From a bacterium (GTDB taxonomy: Bacteria; Bdellovibrionota; FAC87; UBA2466), in assembly GCA_019750655.1 (NCBI GenBank), contig JAIEOG010000049.1, forward strand, positions 1-5,423: 5,423 nt of DNA, read 5' to 3'. The notes below the pieces were generated by a model that did not search any database, had not been told where the DNA came from, and saw nothing but the letters and a program-made list of their open reading frames with translations. Below, piece by piece: positions 1-5,423 of the stretch. The position numbers were made by a program, and so were the translations under genes. How positions within the stretch are numbered: position 1 is the first letter of the stretch; every line of letters starts with the position of its first letter.

Positions 1-368
1 TAACGGAAAGGCTTTTTCTCGGCCTGGCATTTCTCGCGGATAGCGTCGAGTTCTGCGGGCGTGCATTCGCAACGGTAGGCTAAGTCTTTGGCTAAGAGCT
101 GCTGCGCGATTTCACGGTGTTTATCGAAGCGTGCGGATTGGTAAATGGGCTCTTCGTCCCAGTCTATTCCCAACCACTGCAGCGATTGCAAAATATCTTG
201 GGTAAAGCGGTCTTCGGAGCGCTCGACGTCTGTGTCTTCAATACGCAGTAAGAACTTTCCGCCGGTAGCGCGCGCAAAAAGCCAGTTAAAGAGGGCGGTC
301 CGTGCGCCACCAATATGCAAAAACCCCGTAGGAGACGGGGCAAATCGGACTCGGGTGGTTTTCGACAT
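1..368 (-). CDS. gltX: Glutamyl-tRNA synthetase, N-terminal part (runs off left edge)
   Basis: A class I aminoacyl-tRNA synthetase that charges tRNA-Glu (in some bacteria also tRNA-Gln) with glutamate, using ATP, in the cytoplasm. Reading the - strand from the ATG at 368 gives 122 complete codons with no stop before the edge. Residues 8-26 contain the class I HIGH-type motif as PSPTGFLHIGG (11-21), followed by the glutamate-recognition stretch ALFNWLFAR and the RIEDTD motif (42-47), all diagnostic of the GlxRS N-terminal Rossmann fold. Around residues 98-114 there is YRCECT and a third Cys at 114; the CxC resembles the first half of the zinc-binding knuckle of E. coli-type GluRS, but the second half lies outside the window. 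The KMSKS loop and anticodon-binding domain are also outside. The start MSKTTRVRFAPSPTG fits the family. No Shine-Dalgarno precedes it. The family is usually about 470-500 residues, so about a quarter is seen. GlnRS is less likely because the motif is HIGG-type GluRS with no N-terminal extension. Confidence 0.96.
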   Translation of the reverse strand, partial: MSKTTRVRFAPSPTGFLHIGGARTALFNWLFARATGGKFLLRIEDTDVERSEDRFTQDILQSLQWLGIDWDEEPIYQSARFDKHREIAQQLLAKDLAYRCECTPAELDAIREKCQAEKKPFR

Positions 369-375
369 GCCGGGC

Positions 376-403
376 AGAGTAACACGCGGGAGTGGCTTTT
401 CAA
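376..403 (-). promoter_or_regulatory. Candidate gltX promoter (extended -10)
   Basis: Read on the - strand, TTGAAA (398-403, five of six matches to TTGACA) is followed after 16 bases by TACTCT (376-381, three of six matches to TATAAT), with TG one base upstream of the -10 (an extended -10). The predicted transcription start is near 369-370, at or next to the gltX ATG (366-368), which would make a leaderless or nearly leaderless mRNA. The missing Shine-Dalgarno agrees with this. The -10 is weak, so this is a prediction only. Confidence 0.35.
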
Positions 404-425
404 CTGCCGCGGTGCCGGTTACATA
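397..425 (+). promoter_or_regulatory. Weak candidate promoter for the secreted-protein gene
   Basis: TTTTCA (397-402) and TACATA (420-425) are separated by 17 bases. Matches to the sigma-70 consensus are four of six and three of six, with no extended -10. The -35 hexamer occupies the same bases as the -35 of the divergent gltX candidate. Transcription would begin about at the ATG (432). The evidence is thin; it is listed because the 63-base gap must hold a promoter for at least one of the two divergent genes, unless promoters lie inside the coding regions. Confidence 0.2.
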
Positions 426-431
426 GGGCTG

Positions 432-1007
432 ATGAAAGCTGTTCTGTTGGCCCTAGCACTGGTTTCTCCGGCCCTTTTCGCCGACGCGCTCCAACCCTTA
501 GAGTCTTCCCTCAAAGGGAAACTGGCGGCGCGGTTTGGTTCTGCGGAAGTAGAAGTGGACTTGAAAATCACCTCCGCCGCCATTGAAGTCACCGGCGAGC
601 GCCTGCAAAAGGCCCGCGCCAAGTTCGACGCCTATTATGGGGAGATGGGGACCAAAGCCGAAGCGGTTTTAGGAGCGGGTTACCCCGTTTTCCAATACAC
701 CCTGACGTACACCAATAAAGGGACCGAACCAGCCACGGTCCATCTCGCGCGGCGCCCGGGCAACAGCCCCGAACTCGCCCCCCTCTATTTCGCGCAAAGC
801 GGCTTCCAAGTGGAGATTCCTGCGGGCGCTTCGCGGCGGATCCGCTTCGTCTGCCCCTCGGGAGTAGAAGAGCAGCAGGTTTCGGTGCACCAAGGAGTGT
901 TAACCCCGAAGACTGGCAGTTTTGATGTCGCGGGACAGTGGACAGCGGTGATTTATGTCCCTTCCAAGAACGGTGTCCCAGCGTTTCGTCTCGAGGATTC
1001 GAAATAA
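432..1007 (+). CDS. Predicted secreted protein, function unknown
   Basis: A 191-residue protein that I do not recognise. The N-terminus is a clear Sec signal peptide: one Lys at position 2, a hydrophobic core from 3 to 11 (AVLLALALV), then SPALFADA with likely cleavage after A17 or A19 (ADA before LQ). There is no lipobox; the only Cys is at 141. The mature part has a basic and acidic helical stretch (about 20-75) followed by a beta-rich half (about 85-180) with phrases such as YPVFQYTLTYTNKGTEPATVHLARR and FQVEIPAGASRRIRF, which look like an Ig-like or beta-sandwich fold with a surface-exposed strand pattern. No transmembrane helix follows the signal peptide, so a periplasmic or exported location is inferred. 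The ATG at 432 was chosen because the signal peptide starts there; an in-frame ATG at 315 would add 39 Arg-rich residues and overlap gltX. Upstream only GGG at 426-428 resembles a ribosome binding site. It is divergent from gltX and ends 271 bases before rpsL; nothing in the context points to a function. Confidence 0.78.
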   Translation: MKAVLLALALVSPALFADALQPLESSLKGKLAARFGSAEVEVDLKITSAAIEVTGERLQKARAKFDAYYGEMGTKAEAVLGAGYPVFQYTLTYTNKGTEPATVHLARRPGNSPELAPLYFAQSGFQVEIPAGASRRIRFVCPSGVEEQQVSVHQGVLTPKTGSFDVAGQWTAVIYVPSKNGVPAFRLEDSK

Positions 1008-1037
1008 ATCGCATTTCATTTCTGTTTTGGCATGACG

Positions 1038-1070
1038 GACGCATTACACCGGTGTACGTCTTTTCTCCTT
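1038..1070 (+). terminator. Possible weak intrinsic terminator after the secreted-protein gene
   Basis: GACG (1038-1041) can pair with CGTC (1057-1060); after a 3-base bulge (1042-1044) the 12-base palindrome TACACCGGTGTA (1045-1056) supplies four more pairs around a CCGG loop. The tract TTTTCTCCTT (1061-1070) follows directly. It lies 30 bases after the stop codon at 1007, the expected place for a terminator separating this gene from the str operon. The stem is short and bulged and the T tract is interrupted by C, so termination efficiency is doubtful. Confidence 0.35.
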
Positions 1071-1149
1071 CGGTAGAATGGTTGCCGCGAAGCCTTGATG
1101 GACAAGGTTTTCCGAGCCGATTCACCGCAGCAAACCGAACAAAAAGCGT

Positions 1150-1178
1150 TTGACTTCAAAAATGCCTTTTGTTACCAG
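1150..1178 (+). promoter_or_regulatory. Candidate str operon promoter
   Basis: TTGACT (1150-1155, five of six to TTGACA), a 17-base spacer, and TACCAG (1173-1178, three of six to TATAAT) preceded by TG at 1170-1171, an extended -10. An A-rich stretch just upstream (1131-1145, with AAACC and CAAAAA) could act as an UP element, as is common for ribosomal-protein promoters. The predicted start is near 1184-1186, giving a leader of about 93 bases before rpsL. It is the best-placed sigma-70 match in the 271-base gap; its position upstream of a structured leader supports it, its poor -10 hexamer weakens it. Confidence 0.5.
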
Positions 1179-1197
1179 TCCTTAGTTTATTACGGGT

Positions 1198-1258
1198 AGG
1201 TTCCGAACCTTCACGGCCCACGCGCAACCGCGTCGGCCGTTAGTTTTCGGGGCAAACC
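1198..1258 (+). promoter_or_regulatory. Structured 5' leader of the str operon mRNA
   Basis: Three pairings can be read directly. The central hairpin at 1213-1240 has ACGGCC pairing with GGCCGT, one C-C mismatch, ACGCG pairing with CGCGT, and a CAAC tetraloop: 11 pairs, mostly G-C. Upstream, AGGTTC-C-GAACCT (1198-1210) is a perfect inverted repeat able to form a small five-pair hairpin. Alternatively 1199-1207 (GGTTCCGAA) can pair with TTCGG (1246-1250) and AACC (1255-1258) across a 4-base bulge, which closes a larger stem around the central hairpin through an internal loop. The element ends eight bases before the rpsL ribosome binding site (AAGAAGG, 1266-1272). The position suggests ribosomal-protein autoregulation or attenuation (TTAGTTTTC follows the hairpin), but I know no named family that it matches. 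Confidence 0.5.
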
Positions 1259-1278
1259 AGAAATTAAGAAGGCCGGAA

Positions 1279-1650
1279 ATGCCGACAATTAACCAGCTCG
1301 TTCGACAGGGTCGCTCTAAGGCCCGCGTCAAAACAAAGTCCCCAGCACTCACCGCGTGCCCTCAGCGCCGCGGCGTTTGCGTTCGCGTTTACACGACGAC
1401 GCCGAAGAAGCCGAACTCGGCACTTCGCAAAGTCGCCCGTGTGCGCCTCACTAATGGTTACGAGATCACCTCGTACATCCCGGGTGAAGGCCATAACCTC
1501 CAGGAACACTCCGTGGTTCTGGTGCGCGGAGGCCGTGTGAAGGATCTTCCAGGCGTTCGCTACCATATAGTGCGCGGATCGCTCGACACCACCGGCGTAG
1601 AAAAACGTAAACAGAGCCGCTCTAAGTACGGCGCCAAAGCAGGTAAATAA
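1279..1650 (+). CDS. rpsL: 30S ribosomal protein S12
   Basis: S12 sits at the decoding centre of the small subunit, where it contacts 16S rRNA and monitors codon-anticodon pairing; it is the classic target of streptomycin-resistance mutations. The 123-residue length is standard (E. coli 124). Conserved blocks are NQLVRQGR near the start, CPQRRGVC (27-34), TTPKKPNSALRKVARVRLTNG (40-60), GEGHNLQEHS (69-78) and RGGRVKDLPGVRYH (83-96). K43 and K88 (E. coli numbering including Met) both hold the streptomycin-sensitive residue, and D89 is the aspartate that RimO methylthiolates in many bacteria. AAGAAGG at 1266-1272 is a good ribosome binding site six bases before the ATG. This is the first gene of the operon and is separated from rpsG by two bases. 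Confidence 0.99.
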   Translation: MPTINQLVRQGRSKARVKTKSPALTACPQRRGVCVRVYTTTPKKPNSALRKVARVRLTNGYEITSYIPGEGHNLQEHSVVLVRGGRVKDLPGVRYHIVRGSLDTTGVEKRKQSRSKYGAKAGK

Positions 1651-1652
1651 AG

Positions 1653-2126
1653 ATGCCTAGAAGAAGAAACGTTGCCTTCCACCGCGATGTCCTCCCGGAT
1701 TCGAAGTACAACGAAAAGATTGTAACCAAGTTCATCAATACCATCATGATTGATGGCAAGAAGAGCACGGCTGAGCGCATTGTCTATGGTGCGTTGGAAA
1801 TCATCCACCAGAAGACCAAAGATGACCCGATGAAGGTCTTCAAAAAAGCGCTCTCTAATGTCCGTCCGGCCCTGGAAGTGAAATCCCGCCGTGTCGGGGG
1901 TTCCACTTACCAAGTTCCCGTCGAAGTCCGCCCTGAGCGCCGCAATGCCTTGGGCCTGCGTTGGATTACGTCCTTCGCACAGAGCCGTCGTGGCTCCTCT
2001 ATGGTGGACAAGCTAGCTCAGGAGCTTTTCGAAGCTGCTGAGAACCGCGGCGAAGCCGTGAAAAAACGCGAAGACGTTCACCGCATGGCCGAAGCCAACA
2101 AAGCTTTCGCCCACTACCGCTGGTAA
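1653..2126 (+). CDS. rpsG: 30S ribosomal protein S7
   Basis: S7 binds the 3' major domain of 16S rRNA, nucleates assembly of the 30S head, and lies by the E site and mRNA exit. The 157 residues match the usual bacterial length. Typical blocks are MPRRRNV at the basic N-terminus, LPDSKYNEKIVTKFIN (14-29), MIDGKKSTAERIVYGAL (32-48), the beta-hairpin RRVGGSTYQVPVEVRPERR (79-97), and the C-terminal EANKAFAHYRW that ends most bacterial S7 proteins. The ATG lies two bases after the rpsL stop; AGG at 1641-1643, inside the end of rpsL, is the likely ribosome binding site, so translation is probably coupled. In E. coli S7 represses the operon by binding the roughly 100-base rpsL-rpsG spacer; that spacer is absent here, so any such control must use another site. 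Confidence 0.99.
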   Translation: MPRRRNVAFHRDVLPDSKYNEKIVTKFINTIMIDGKKSTAERIVYGALEIIHQKTKDDPMKVFKKALSNVRPALEVKSRRVGGSTYQVPVEVRPERRNALGLRWITSFAQSRRGSSMVDKLAQELFEAAENRGEAVKKREDVHRMAEANKAFAHYRW

Positions 2127-2133
2127 TACATAA

Positions 2134-4230
2134 ATGGCTGAACCAAACATCACAGACCTTAGAAAGCTTCGTAACATTGGGATTTGCGCCCACATCGACG
2201 CAGGGAAAACAACCTGCACCGAGCGCATCCTTTATTACACCGGCGTTTCCCACAAAATCGGGGAAGTGCACGATGGCGAAGCCACCATGGATTACATGGT
2301 TCAGGAGCAAGAGCGCGGCATCACGATCACGTCTGCTGCTACTCACTGCTTCTGGAAAGACCACCGCATCAATATCATCGACACCCCCGGCCACGTAGAC
2401 TTCACCATTGAAGTGGAACGTAGCTTGCGCGTGTTGGACGGTGCTTGCGTGTTGTTCGACGCCGTAGCCGGCGTGCAGCCTCAGTCTGAAACGGTCTGGC
2501 GCCAAGCGAACCGCTATAAGGTTCCCCGCATCACCTTCATTAATAAGATGGACCGTGTGGGCGCGAACTACGACCGCGCTGTGGATTCCATCCGCGAAAA
2601 ACTTTCCGGCAACCCGATCATGTTCAACTACCCGATTGGGGCAGAAGACAAGTTCGTGGGCGTTGTCGATATCATCGAACAAAAGGCTTACATCTGGGAT
2701 CTCCCGGGCAAAGGCGATGACTACCGCTTGGCCGATGTTCCTGACGATCTTAAAGAAAAATGCAAAGCCCTCCGGGACAAGCTCATCGATGCAGTCGCTG
2801 AAGAAGACGACAAATTGATGGAAAAGTACCTCGATGGTGGCGATGTCGGTGTGGAAGAACTCCGCGCTGCAGCCCGTTCGGCGGTTTTGAAATCGAAAAT
2901 CCACCCGACTTTTGCAGGCTCTGCCTTCAAGAACAAGGGCGTCCAGACATTATTAGATGGTGTGTTGCACTTCTTGCCGTCTCCTTTGGATGTTCCGCCG
3001 GTTCAAGGCGTGAACCCGAAGAACGAGGAAGAAAAACTGACCCGTAAGGCTGATGCTGCCGAACCGTTCAGCGCTTTGGCGTTCAAGATCTTGACCGATC
3101 CTTATGTCGGCCAGCTGACATTCTTCCGCGTTTACTCCGGCGCCTTGAACTCCGGCTCTTATGTAAATAACAGCCGCCAGGACAAGAAAGAGCGCATCGG
3201 CCGTTTGCTGCAGATGCACGCAAACAAGCAGCAGGAAATCAAGTCCGTGAAAACGGGCGATATCGCTGCGGCCGTCGGCCTGAAATTTACCCGCACGGGC
3301 GACACGCTCTGCGATGAAGACCACCCGATCTCGTTGGAGTCGATGCACTTCCCTGAGCCGGTGATCTCGATCGCGATTGAGCCTAAGTCCAAAGCAGACC
3401 AGGAAAAGCTCTCCGTTTCGCTGCAAAAGCTGGCGATCGAAGATCCTTCCTTCCGCTTAAGCGTCAACGAAGAAACCAACCAGACCATCATCGCCGGTAT
3501 GGGCGAGCTGCACTTGGAAATCATCGTCGACCGCTTGCTGCGTGAGTTTAAAGTCGAAGCGAACGTTGGTAAGCCTCAGGTTGCTTACAAAGAAACGATC
3601 ACCAAGAAGGTCGAACAAGAAGGCAAGTACATCAAGCAGACGGGGGGCCGTGGTCAGTACGGTCACGTTTGGTTGACGATCGAGCCCTTGCCGCCAGGTG
3701 GTGGTTACGTCTTCGAAAACAACATCGTCGGGGGCACAGTCCCACGCGAGTTCATCCCCGCGGTGGACAAAGGTATCAAGGAAGCGCTCGATAGCGGTGT
3801 CCAAGCAGGGTACCAAGTAGTGGACGTCAAGGTCGGTATTTTTGACGGGTCGTACCATGACGTTGACTCCTCTGAAATTGCCTTTAAAATCGCGGCCTCC
3901 ATGGCATTCAAGGAAGGTTGCCGGAAAGCCGGTCCTCAAATCCTTGAACCGATCATGAAGACCGAGGTTGAAGTGCCAGAAGCATATATGGGCGACGTGA
4001 TTGGAGACTTGAACTCTCGTCGCGGCAAGATCATGTCAATGGATCCGCGTACCGGATTCCAAGTGATCCTAGCCCAAGTGCCCTTGGCAGAGATGTTTGG
4101 CTATGCTACACAAGTCCGCTCTCTTAGCCAGGGACGAGCGACGTACACCATGGAGTTTAGCCACTACGAATCGGTTCCCAATGCCATCGCAAACGAAATC
4201 ATCGCGAAAGCCTCAGGAGGTAAGAAGTAA
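2134..4230 (+). CDS. fusA: Translation elongation factor G (EF-G)
   Basis: A GTPase that drives translocation of tRNA and mRNA on the ribosome and, with RRF, ribosome recycling. At 698 residues it has normal full length. The G domain shows G1 AHIDAGKT (19-26), G2 within ERGITITSAAT (60-70), G3 DTPGH (83-87) with the catalytic His87, G4 NKMD (137-140) and G5 SAF (263-265), with the G' insertion between G4 and G5. Domain II follows from about 290, domain III contains GMGELHLE (455-462), domain IV contains GRGQYGH (505-511) and the tip-region YHDVDSSE with His575 (counterpart of E. coli His584, needed for fast translocation), and domain V ends at about 695. The P-loop flanks carry C18 and C28 where E. 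coli has Ser and Thr. It starts seven bases after rpsG with no clear Shine-Dalgarno, so coupling to rpsG is likely. The complete GTPase motifs and position between rpsG and tuf favour canonical EF-G over the EF-G2, RF3 or TetM-like relatives. Confidence 0.99.
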   Translation: MAEPNITDLRKLRNIGICAHIDAGKTTCTERILYYTGVSHKIGEVHDGEATMDYMVQEQERGITITSAATHCFWKDHRINIIDTPGHVDFTIEVERSLRVLDGACVLFDAVAGVQPQSETVWRQANRYKVPRITFINKMDRVGANYDRAVDSIREKLSGNPIMFNYPIGAEDKFVGVVDIIEQKAYIWDLPGKGDDYRLADVPDDLKEKCKALRDKLIDAVAEEDDKLMEKYLDGGDVGVEELRAAARSAVLKSKIHPTFAGSAFKNKGVQTLLDGVLHFLPSPLDVPPVQGVNPKNEEEKLTRKADAAEPFSALAFKILTDPYVGQLTFFRVYSGALNSGSYVNNSRQDKKERIGRLLQMHANKQQEIKSVKTGDIAAAVGLKFTRTGDTLCDEDHPISLESMHFPEPVISIAIEPKSKADQEKLSVSLQKLAIEDPSFRLSVNEETNQTIIAGMGELHLEIIVDRLLREFKVEANVGKPQVAYKETITKKVEQEGKYIKQTGGRGQYGHVWLTIEPLPPGGGYVFENNIVGGTVPREFIPAVDKGIKEALDSGVQAGYQVVDVKVGIFDGSYHDVDSSEIAFKIAASMAFKEGCRKAGPQILEPIMKTEVEVPEAYMGDVIGDLNSRRGKIMSMDPRTGFQVILAQVPLAEMFGYATQVRSLSQGRATYTMEFSHYESVPNAIANEIIAKASGGKK
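4215..4221 (+). promoter_or_regulatory. Strong ribosome binding site for tuf inside fusA
   Basis: AGGAGGT, complementary to the 16S anti-Shine-Dalgarno core, lies eight bases before the tuf ATG. It is encoded within the last codons of fusA (SGGKK). It is the best Shine-Dalgarno in the window and decides the tuf start at 4230, where the fusA TAA and the tuf ATG share one A. It contrasts with the near absence of such a site before fusA and fits the higher output needed for EF-Tu. Confidence 0.9.
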
Positions 4231-5420
4231 TGTCGAAGGCCAAATTTGAACGTAAAAAACCACATGTGAACGTCGGCACCATCGGCCACGTTGACCATGG
4301 CAAGACGACATTGACGGCTGCCATCACCACAGTGCTCGCGAAATCCGGCAAAGCCGAAGCGCGCAGCTACTCGCAGATTGACGCTGCTCCGGAAGAGCGT
4401 GAGCGCGGTATTACAATCGCGACCTGCCACGTGGAATACGAAACGGACGCACGCCACTACGCACACGTCGACTGCCCTGGGCATGCCGACTACGTGAAAA
4501 ACATGATCACCGGTGCTGCGCAGATGGACGGCGCGATTCTCGTCGTCTCCGCAGCCGACGGCCCGATGCCTCAGACCCGTGAGCACATCCTGCTCGCCCG
4601 TCAGGTCGGCGTTCCGTACATCGTCGTGTTCATGAACAAAGTCGACATGGTCGACGATAAAGAACTTCTCGACCTCGTCGAAATGGAAGTCCGCGAGCTC
4701 TTGTCCAAGTACAAGTTCCCGGGCGACGATATTCCAATCGTTAAAGGTTCTGCTTTGAAAGCCGGCGAAGGCGACACGAGCGAAATCGGCGAACCCGCCA
4801 TTGCTCGCCTGATGGAAGCTTTGGATAGCTACATCCCCTTGCCGCAGCGTCAAAAAGACAAGCCGTTCTTGATGGCTATTGAAGACGTGTTCTCCATTCA
4901 GGGCCGCGGCACGGTCGTCACGGGTCGTATTGACCGTGGCGTCGTGAAAGTGAACGAAGAAGTCGAAATCGTCGGTCTCCGCCCGACTGTGAAAACAGTC
5001 GTCACGGGCGTCGAAATGTTCCGCAAGCTCCTTGACCAAGGGGAAGCGGGCGACAACGTCGGCTTGCTCTTGCGCGGTATTGCTAAGGAAGATGTCGAAC
5101 GTGGCCAGGTACTCTGCGCCCCGGGCAGCATCACCCCGCACAAAAAATTCAAAGGCGAAACTTACATCCTGACCAAGGAAGAAGGCGGACGCCATACCCC
5201 GTTCTTTACGGGTTATCGGCCTCAGTTCTATTTCCGTACCACGGACGTCACGGGCGTCTTCACCCTGCCGAAGGGCGTGGAAATGGTCATGCCGGGCGAT
5301 AACGTCGCCGGCGAAGTTGAACTCATCACCCCGGTCGCCATGGAAAAAGAAGTCCGCTTCGCTATCCGCGAAGGTGGACGCACCGTCGGCGCCGGTGTTG
5401 TTACGGAGATTGTGGAGTAA
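4230..5420 (+). CDS. tuf: Translation elongation factor Tu (EF-Tu)
   Basis: A GTPase that delivers aminoacyl-tRNA to the ribosomal A site as a ternary complex and is usually the most abundant cytoplasmic protein. It is complete at 396 residues. Domain 1 (about 1-200) has G1 GHVDHGKT (19-26), switch I RERGITI (57-63), G3 DCPGH (81-85) with catalytic His85, G4 NKVD (136-139) and G5 SAL (174-176). Domain 2 (about 210-300) has GRGTVVTGRIDRG, and domain 3 (about 303-396) has GGRHTPF (319-325) and RPQFYFRTTDVTG. Gln125, a known kirromycin-resistance position, is the wild-type residue. Translation starts at the ATG that overlaps the fusA stop by one base, with a perfect AGGAGGT upstream. Codons look strongly biased to C-ending forms (GTC, CTC, ATC, GAC), more so than in fusA, as expected of a very highly expressed gene. 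A second tuf copy elsewhere is possible but cannot be judged here. The stop is three bases from the window edge. Confidence 0.99.
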   Translation: MSKAKFERKKPHVNVGTIGHVDHGKTTLTAAITTVLAKSGKAEARSYSQIDAAPEERERGITIATCHVEYETDARHYAHVDCPGHADYVKNMITGAAQMDGAILVVSAADGPMPQTREHILLARQVGVPYIVVFMNKVDMVDDKELLDLVEMEVRELLSKYKFPGDDIPIVKGSALKAGEGDTSEIGEPAIARLMEALDSYIPLPQRQKDKPFLMAIEDVFSIQGRGTVVTGRIDRGVVKVNEEVEIVGLRPTVKTVVTGVEMFRKLLDQGEAGDNVGLLLRGIAKEDVERGQVLCAPGSITPHKKFKGETYILTKEEGGRHTPFFTGYRPQFYFRTTDVTGVFTLPKGVEMVMPGDNVAGEVELITPVAMEKEVRFAIREGGRTVGAGVVTEIVE

Positions 5421-5423
5421 AAG

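Noticed and set aside
315..431. Longer start (ATG at 315) for the secreted protein, adding 39 residues.
   Set aside because: The extension is Arg-rich, overlaps the 5' end of gltX on the opposite strand, and would place the signal peptide internally. The ATG at 432 begins exactly at a canonical signal peptide.
589..1125. A 178-residue open frame on the - strand opposite the secreted-protein gene.
   Set aside because: Composition is rich in Arg, Pro and Gly with no recognisable motif, and it lies antisense to a frame with a signal peptide; it looks like a shadow frame.
938..1153. A 71-residue + strand open frame across the gap before rpsL.
   Set aside because: It overlaps the end of the secreted-protein gene in another frame, has no ribosome binding site, and runs through the candidate terminator and promoter; no protein-like features.
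1141..1171. Imperfect direct repeat of A-tract plus GC plus T-tract (AAAAAGCGTTT and AAAAATGCCTTTT).
   Set aside because: Short, imperfect and overlapping the promoter; explained by AT-rich promoter composition rather than a repeat element.
1999..2904. Long - strand open frames opposite fusA and tuf (301 residues here, 343 residues at 4164-5195).
   Set aside because: They lie antisense to unmistakable EF-G and EF-Tu and reflect the codon bias of those genes; their sequences (rich in Val, Phe, Asp, His) have no family features.
1..5423. Search for mobile elements, CRISPR repeats, tRNA or rRNA genes and a novel defence or biosynthetic system.
   Set aside because: No inverted-repeat-bounded insertion, transposase or integrase motif, regularly spaced repeats or tRNA-like cloverleaf was seen; nearly all the sequence is explained by conserved translation genes.

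Overview
The window carries the start of a bacterial str (streptomycin) operon, rpsL-rpsG-fusA-tuf, on the + strand. To its left is a small divergent locus: the 5' part of gltX (glutamyl-tRNA synthetase) on the - strand and a small predicted secreted protein of unknown function on the + strand. All recognisable genes except the secreted protein serve translation.

Organism: a bacterium, from the bacterial-type S12, S7, EF-G and EF-Tu, the operon order and the AGGAGGT ribosome binding site before tuf. Base composition is moderately GC-rich by eye. A Sec signal peptide of Gram-negative style and proteobacteria-like EF-Tu and EF-G sequences suggest a Gram-negative, but I cannot name a phylum with confidence.

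Layout: (1) 1-368, gltX on the - strand, N-terminal 122 codons only, running off the left edge. (2) 369-431, a 63-base divergent gap with weak back-to-back promoter-like elements that would give nearly leaderless transcripts. (3) 432-1007, a 191-residue protein with a signal peptide and no recognised family. (4) 1008-1278, a 271-base non-coding stretch holding a possible weak terminator for gene 3, a candidate str promoter (TTGACT, 17 bases, extended -10 TGTTACCAG), and a leader with a strong GC-rich hairpin and two mutually exclusive pairings just upstream of the rpsL ribosome binding site. (5) 1279-5420, rpsL, rpsG, fusA and tuf, complete and tightly packed: gaps of 2 and 7 bases, then a 1-base stop/start overlap. 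The operon probably continues to the right (rpsJ often follows), but only 3 bases remain.

Together the operon supplies two 30S proteins (decoding-centre S12 and head-nucleating S7) and the two elongation GTPases (translocation and aminoacyl-tRNA delivery), while gltX charges tRNA-Glu. I found no mobile element, CRISPR array, tRNA or rRNA, and no evidence of a new multi-gene system. The parts that go beyond routine annotation are the structured str leader, the compact divergent promoter region and the unassigned secreted protein.
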